Positions 61,388 through 64,000 of a DNA stretch of 64,000 nucleotides are shown here, one piece after another. The DNA is taken from positions 186,001-250,000 of the forward strand of contig NZ_FMXN01000001.1 in the NCBI RefSeq assembly GCF_900104245.1. The letters run 5' to 3'. Positions within the stretch are counted from its first letter, which is position 1. Every line of letters begins with the position of its first letter. The stretch comes from Pseudidiomarina indica. GTDB lineage: Bacteria > Pseudomonadota > Gammaproteobacteria > Enterobacterales > Alteromonadaceae. The notes under the pieces are model-generated. The model did no database searches, was not told the DNA's origin, and saw only the letters and a list, made by a program, of their open reading frames with translations. The position numbers and the translations under genes were made by a program.

Positions 61388-62305
61388 TTAGCTCCTTGCG
61401 ACGATAGCATCGACGGTATTGATTGCTTCGCCATTCAAGTTTTTGTCTATCCGTTTCATCAACCCGGTTAACACTTTACCGGGACCAATTTCATCCAATG
61501 TTGTCACCCCTTGAGCGGCTAAAAACTGGACTGTTTCGGTCCAGCGCACGGGGGAATACAGCTGACGAATCAGCGCATCACGAATTGCATCCGCATCCAT
61601 TGGCATTGCCACATCAACGTTATTGACCACAGGAATGCGCGGTGCTTGCATCGGAATCTGCTGTAATTCGGTTGCCAGTTGTTCGGCAGCAGGCTGCATC
61701 AACGCACAGTGCGATGGCACACTGACCGATAACGGCAGAGCCCGCTTCGCCCCAGCCGCAAGACAAGCTTCGCCAGCACGTTGCACGGCTGCTTGGTGAC
61801 CAGCAATCACCACTTGCCCGGGTGAGTTAAAGTTCACTGCAGCGACCACGTCGTCACCCGCCGCTGAGGCGCACGCAGCTACCACCGCTGCATCATCTAA
61901 TCCGATAATTGCCGCCATCGAGCCCACCCCTGCAGGCACCGCTTGCTGCATATATTCGCCGCGCTTGGCGACTAAATGCACGGCATCAGTAAAGGCCATG
62001 GCGCCTGCACATACCAAGGCTGAATATTCACCTAAACTATGGCCAGCCATAAAATCAGGTGCTGGTACTCCTGCTTGTTCTAGAACGCGATACAAAGCAA
62101 CACTTGCCGTTAATAATGCCGGTTGCGTCCGTTGCGTTTCATTCAACTGTTCGGCTGGGCCTTCTTGAACCAGCTGCCATAAATCATAACCTAATACTGA
62201 GCTTGCTTCAGCAAAGGTTTCACCGACCACCGGGTACGCGGCAGCAACATCTGCCAACATTCCGACCGATTGCGATCCTTGTCCAGGAAATACATAAGCT
62301 CGCAT
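61388..62305 (-). CDS. fabD: Malonyl-CoA-ACP transacylase FabD
   Basis: 305 residues (E. coli 309). Transfers malonyl from CoA to ACP. N-terminal YVFPGQGSQSVGML; nucleophile serine in AGHSLGEYSALVCAG; catalytic histidine in SVPSHCALM. It lies between fabH (15-base gap) and fabG (1 base). Confidence 0.96.
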   Translation of the reverse strand: MRAYVFPGQGSQSVGMLADVAAAYPVVGETFAEASSVLGYDLWQLVQEGPAEQLNETQRTQPALLTASVALYRVLEQAGVPAPDFMAGHSLGEYSALVCAGAMAFTDAVHLVAKRGEYMQQAVPAGVGSMAAIIGLDDAAVVAACASAAGDDVVAAVNFNSPGQVVIAGHQAAVQRAGEACLAAGAKRALPLSVSVPSHCALMQPAAEQLATELQQIPMQAPRIPVVNNVDVAMPMDADAIRDALIRQLYSPVRWTETVQFLAAQGVTTLDEIGPGKVLTGLMKRIDKNLNGEAINTVDAIVARS

Positions 62306-62320
62306 GACAATGTCCTTTCG

Positions 62321-63280
62321 TTAATAATCGATTAATGCAGAGCCCCAAGCGAAACCACCGCCAAAGGCCTCTAACAAGAGTTTTTGTCCCCGTTGAATCC
62401 GGCCATCACGAATCGCCGTATCCAGCGCAATGGGCACGGACGCAGCCGACGTGTTCCCCGTATAAGATAACGTGGTCACGACCTGAGCCAAAGGCAAATC
62501 TAGTTTTTTTGCAGTTGCAGTAATAATGCGCATATTGGCTTGGTGGGGTACCAGCCAGTCAATCGCCGCAGGCGTTAATTGATGGGCGGCTAAGGTTTCA
62601 ATAACCAACTCACTAAGTTTTGTCACGGCAACTTTAAAGACTTCGCGGCCTTGCATAAACATCCATGCTTCCGCCAGCGGTTCCGCCGCCTGACGGGCTG
62701 CATGTTTTACCCCTAATAGTTGTGCAAATTCGCCCGCACTGTGTAAATGGGTGGATAGAATTCCTCCCTGCTCACCTGCGGTTAACACAACAGCACCAGC
62801 TCCATCGCCAAACAACACCAAAGTATTGCGATCATCGGGGTGGCAGAAGCGCGATAATACATCGCTCCCAATCACCAACACATTGCGATAGGTCCCCGCG
62901 CGAATATATTGATCAGCAACGCTCAGCGCAAAAATAAAGCCGGCACATGCAGCGCCAACATCAAACGCGGGAATGGGACGGGAGGTTAGTTGCGCTTGGA
63001 TTTCACAAGCAACGCTCGGGAAAGCGTAATCACCGGAGGTGGTGGCCACAATAATTAAATCAAGATCAGCCGCATCTAATAAAGCTGCTTGCAGTGCCTG
63101 ACGTGCCGCAGCGACCCCCATGGTGACGTTATTCTCTGTGGGGCCAGCAATGCGCCGTTCATGAATTCCAGTACGTTCTACAATCCACTCGTGGCTAGTG
63201 TCGACACGCTGTTCAAGCATGGCGTTGGTCAGGCACTGAACGGGCAAATAATGCCCTGTGCCTGCAATAACGGATGGCAT
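62321..63280 (-). CDS. fabH: 3-oxoacyl-ACP synthase III FabH
   Basis: 319 residues (E. coli 317). Starts fatty acid synthesis by condensing acetyl-CoA with malonyl-ACP. Catalytic triad: cysteine in [12 protein letters not shown], histidine in [11 protein letters not shown] and asparagine in [14 protein letters not shown]-terminal [14 protein letters not shown] matches the family. It is 8 bases downstream of plsX. Confidence 0.96.
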   Translation of the reverse strand: MPSVIAGTGHYLPVQCLTNAMLEQRVDTSHEWIVERTGIHERRIAGPTENNVTMGVAAARQALQAALLDAADLDLIIVATTSGDYAFPSVACEIQAQLTSRPIPAFDVGAACAGFIFALSVADQYIRAGTYRNVLVIGSDVLSRFCHPDDRNTLVLFGDGAGAVVLTAGEQGGILSTHLHSAGEFAQLLGVKHAARQAAEPLAEAWMFMQGREVFKVAVTKLSELVIETLAAHQLTPAAIDWLVPHQANMRIITATAKKLDLPLAQVVTTLSYTGNTSAASVPIALDTAIRDGRIQRGQKLLLEAFGGGFAWGSALIDY

Positions 63281-63288
63281 AATAACTT

Positions 63289-64000
63289 CTATTCCTGCTC
63301 TAACAGAACCTGTTCTACTCGATCACGAATACGTGCGGGTAGATCGCGTTGGGTTGCTGCCACAGCCTGCTCAATCGCACTATAAAAAGCGCGAGCATTC
63401 GCATCACCATGACTTTTGATAACCACTCCGCGCAATCCTATCAGACTCGCTCCATTATAGTGGTCGGGCTTCAACCACTCCCAAGAGCTTTTTAGCCGAC
63501 GATAAAATAGTTTCACAAACCAGCGGGTCAGCCAATGCTTATGAATATTCTCATTAATATTACTCAGCAGCAGATCGGCTAAACCTTCACAACTTTTCAG
63601 GGCTATATTACCGACAAACCCATCACAAACAATCACATCCGCCTGATTCGAAAATAAATCGTCCCCTTCAATGAAACCAATGTAGTTCAATTGGGACGAT
63701 TGCTGGAACAACGCGGCCGCAGCTTTCACGACATCATTCCCTTTGGTGTCTTCCTCGCCCACATTCAGCAAGGCAATCCGCGGCCGCTCAATACCTAGTA
63801 CGGCTTGCGCCGCAACGGCTCCCATTACGCCAAATTGAAACAGCGTTTCTGAGTCACACACAGTGTTAGCGCCGAGATCCAGCATCAATGAAAATTTTTC
63901 TTGCTGTTGAGGTATGGCAGAGACTAAAGCGGGACGTAACACACCAGGTAAGGTTTTCAACGTGAAGTAGGCATTCGTCATTAACGCGCCTGTGTTCCCC
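63289..64000 (-). CDS. plsX: Phosphate acyltransferase PlsX, N-terminus beyond the window
   Basis: Makes acyl phosphate from acyl-ACP for phospholipid synthesis. The frame stays open to the right edge, and the codons before the ATG at 63981 read GNTGAL, the conserved PlsX segment ahead of it. About 237 of some 340-350 residues are visible, including the [16 protein letters not shown] region and [16 protein letters not shown]. Its 3' end adjoins fabH by 8 bases. The rest of the gene, and probably rpmF, lie outside. Confidence 0.95.
   Translation of the reverse strand, partial: GNTGALMTNAYFTLKTLPGVLRPALVSAIPQQQEKFSLMLDLGANTVCDSETLFQFGVMGAVAAQAVLGIERPRIALLNVGEEDTKGNDVVKAAAALFQQSSQLNYIGFIEGDDLFSNQADVIVCDGFVGNIALKSCEGLADLLLSNINENIHKHWLTRWFVKLFYRRLKSSWEWLKPDHYNGASLIGLRGVVIKSHGDANARAFYSAIEQAVAATQRDLPARIRDRVEQVLLEQE

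Overview
The window is an uninterrupted stretch of chromosomal core genome from a gammaproteobacterium. Protein sequences and gene order point to the Alteromonadales, probably an Idiomarina/Pseudidiomarina-like marine aerobe. The marker set is leucine dehydrogenase, a DUF4826 protein, a class II DAHP synthase, a GlyGly-CTERM-like tail on a DUF3466 protein, and RMF next to FabA. The genus is an inference. Genes are packed tightly, with many 1-8 base stop/start overlaps. No gap between genes exceeds 300 bases. I saw no tRNA, rRNA, insertion sequence, prophage or CRISPR array.

Layout. (1) 1-6.3 kb, + strand: rlmL (cut by the left edge), a glutaredoxin-like gene, uup, a secreted DUF3466/HAF-repeat protein, and rmf, which is too short for a standard ORF cutoff. 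(2) 6.3-16.2 kb, - strand: fabA with a textbook FadR/FabR-type promoter, the Lon-like ycbZ, a TraB/GumN protein, an RND efflux pump with its adaptor, qmcA with an NfeD-like partner, and an unknown lipoprotein. (3) 16.4-25.5 kb, + strand: the cbb3 oxidase genes ccoNOQP, their assembly genes ccoH, ccoI and ccoS with a TauE/SafE-like gene, then uspE and ttcA. In relatives fnr usually lies inside this block, and here it is absent. (4) 25.5-32.6 kb: a Bax-type glucosaminidase with a membrane protein (-), then the translation-coupled run rluE, mnmA, hflD, purB, roxA (+), closed by DUF4826 (-). (5) 32.7-43.5 kb: leucine dehydrogenase under a LiuR-like operator, ppsA-ydiJ, ppsR, a DUF1338 enzyme, class II DAHP synthase and htpX. 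(6) 43.6-49.3 kb: pepE and the biotin genes, bioBFCD diverging from bioA across a BirA-type operator. (7) 49.4-55.8 kb: asnS, a YdjA-type nitroreductase, sppA-ansA and a sodium-coupled transporter. (8) 55.8-64 kb, - strand: the fatty-acid/DNA-replication cluster plsX (cut by the right edge), fabH, fabD, fabG, acpP, pabC, mltG, tmk, holB, tatD. fabF is missing between acpP and pabC.

How the parts fit. Fatty acid synthesis appears twice: fabA with its regulated promoter, and the plsX-to-acpP cluster. Respiration is represented by a complete cbb3 oxidase plus its copper supply. Carbon flow around PEP is dense: ppsA, its regulator ppsR, and DAHP synthase, which consumes PEP. In the same neighbourhood the DUF1338 enzyme (family reaction: 2-oxoadipate to D-2-hydroxyglutarate) and YdiJ (D-2-hydroxyglutarate to 2-oxoglutarate) could form two consecutive steps ending lysine breakdown.

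I found no clear novel defence or mobile system. The most unusual structural signal is a set of three convergent gene pairs, each with an inverted repeat whose loop holds one or both stop codons. Next in interest are the DUF1338/YdiJ pairing, the losses of fnr and fabF from otherwise conserved blocks, and a structured region at 55.85-56.01 kb.
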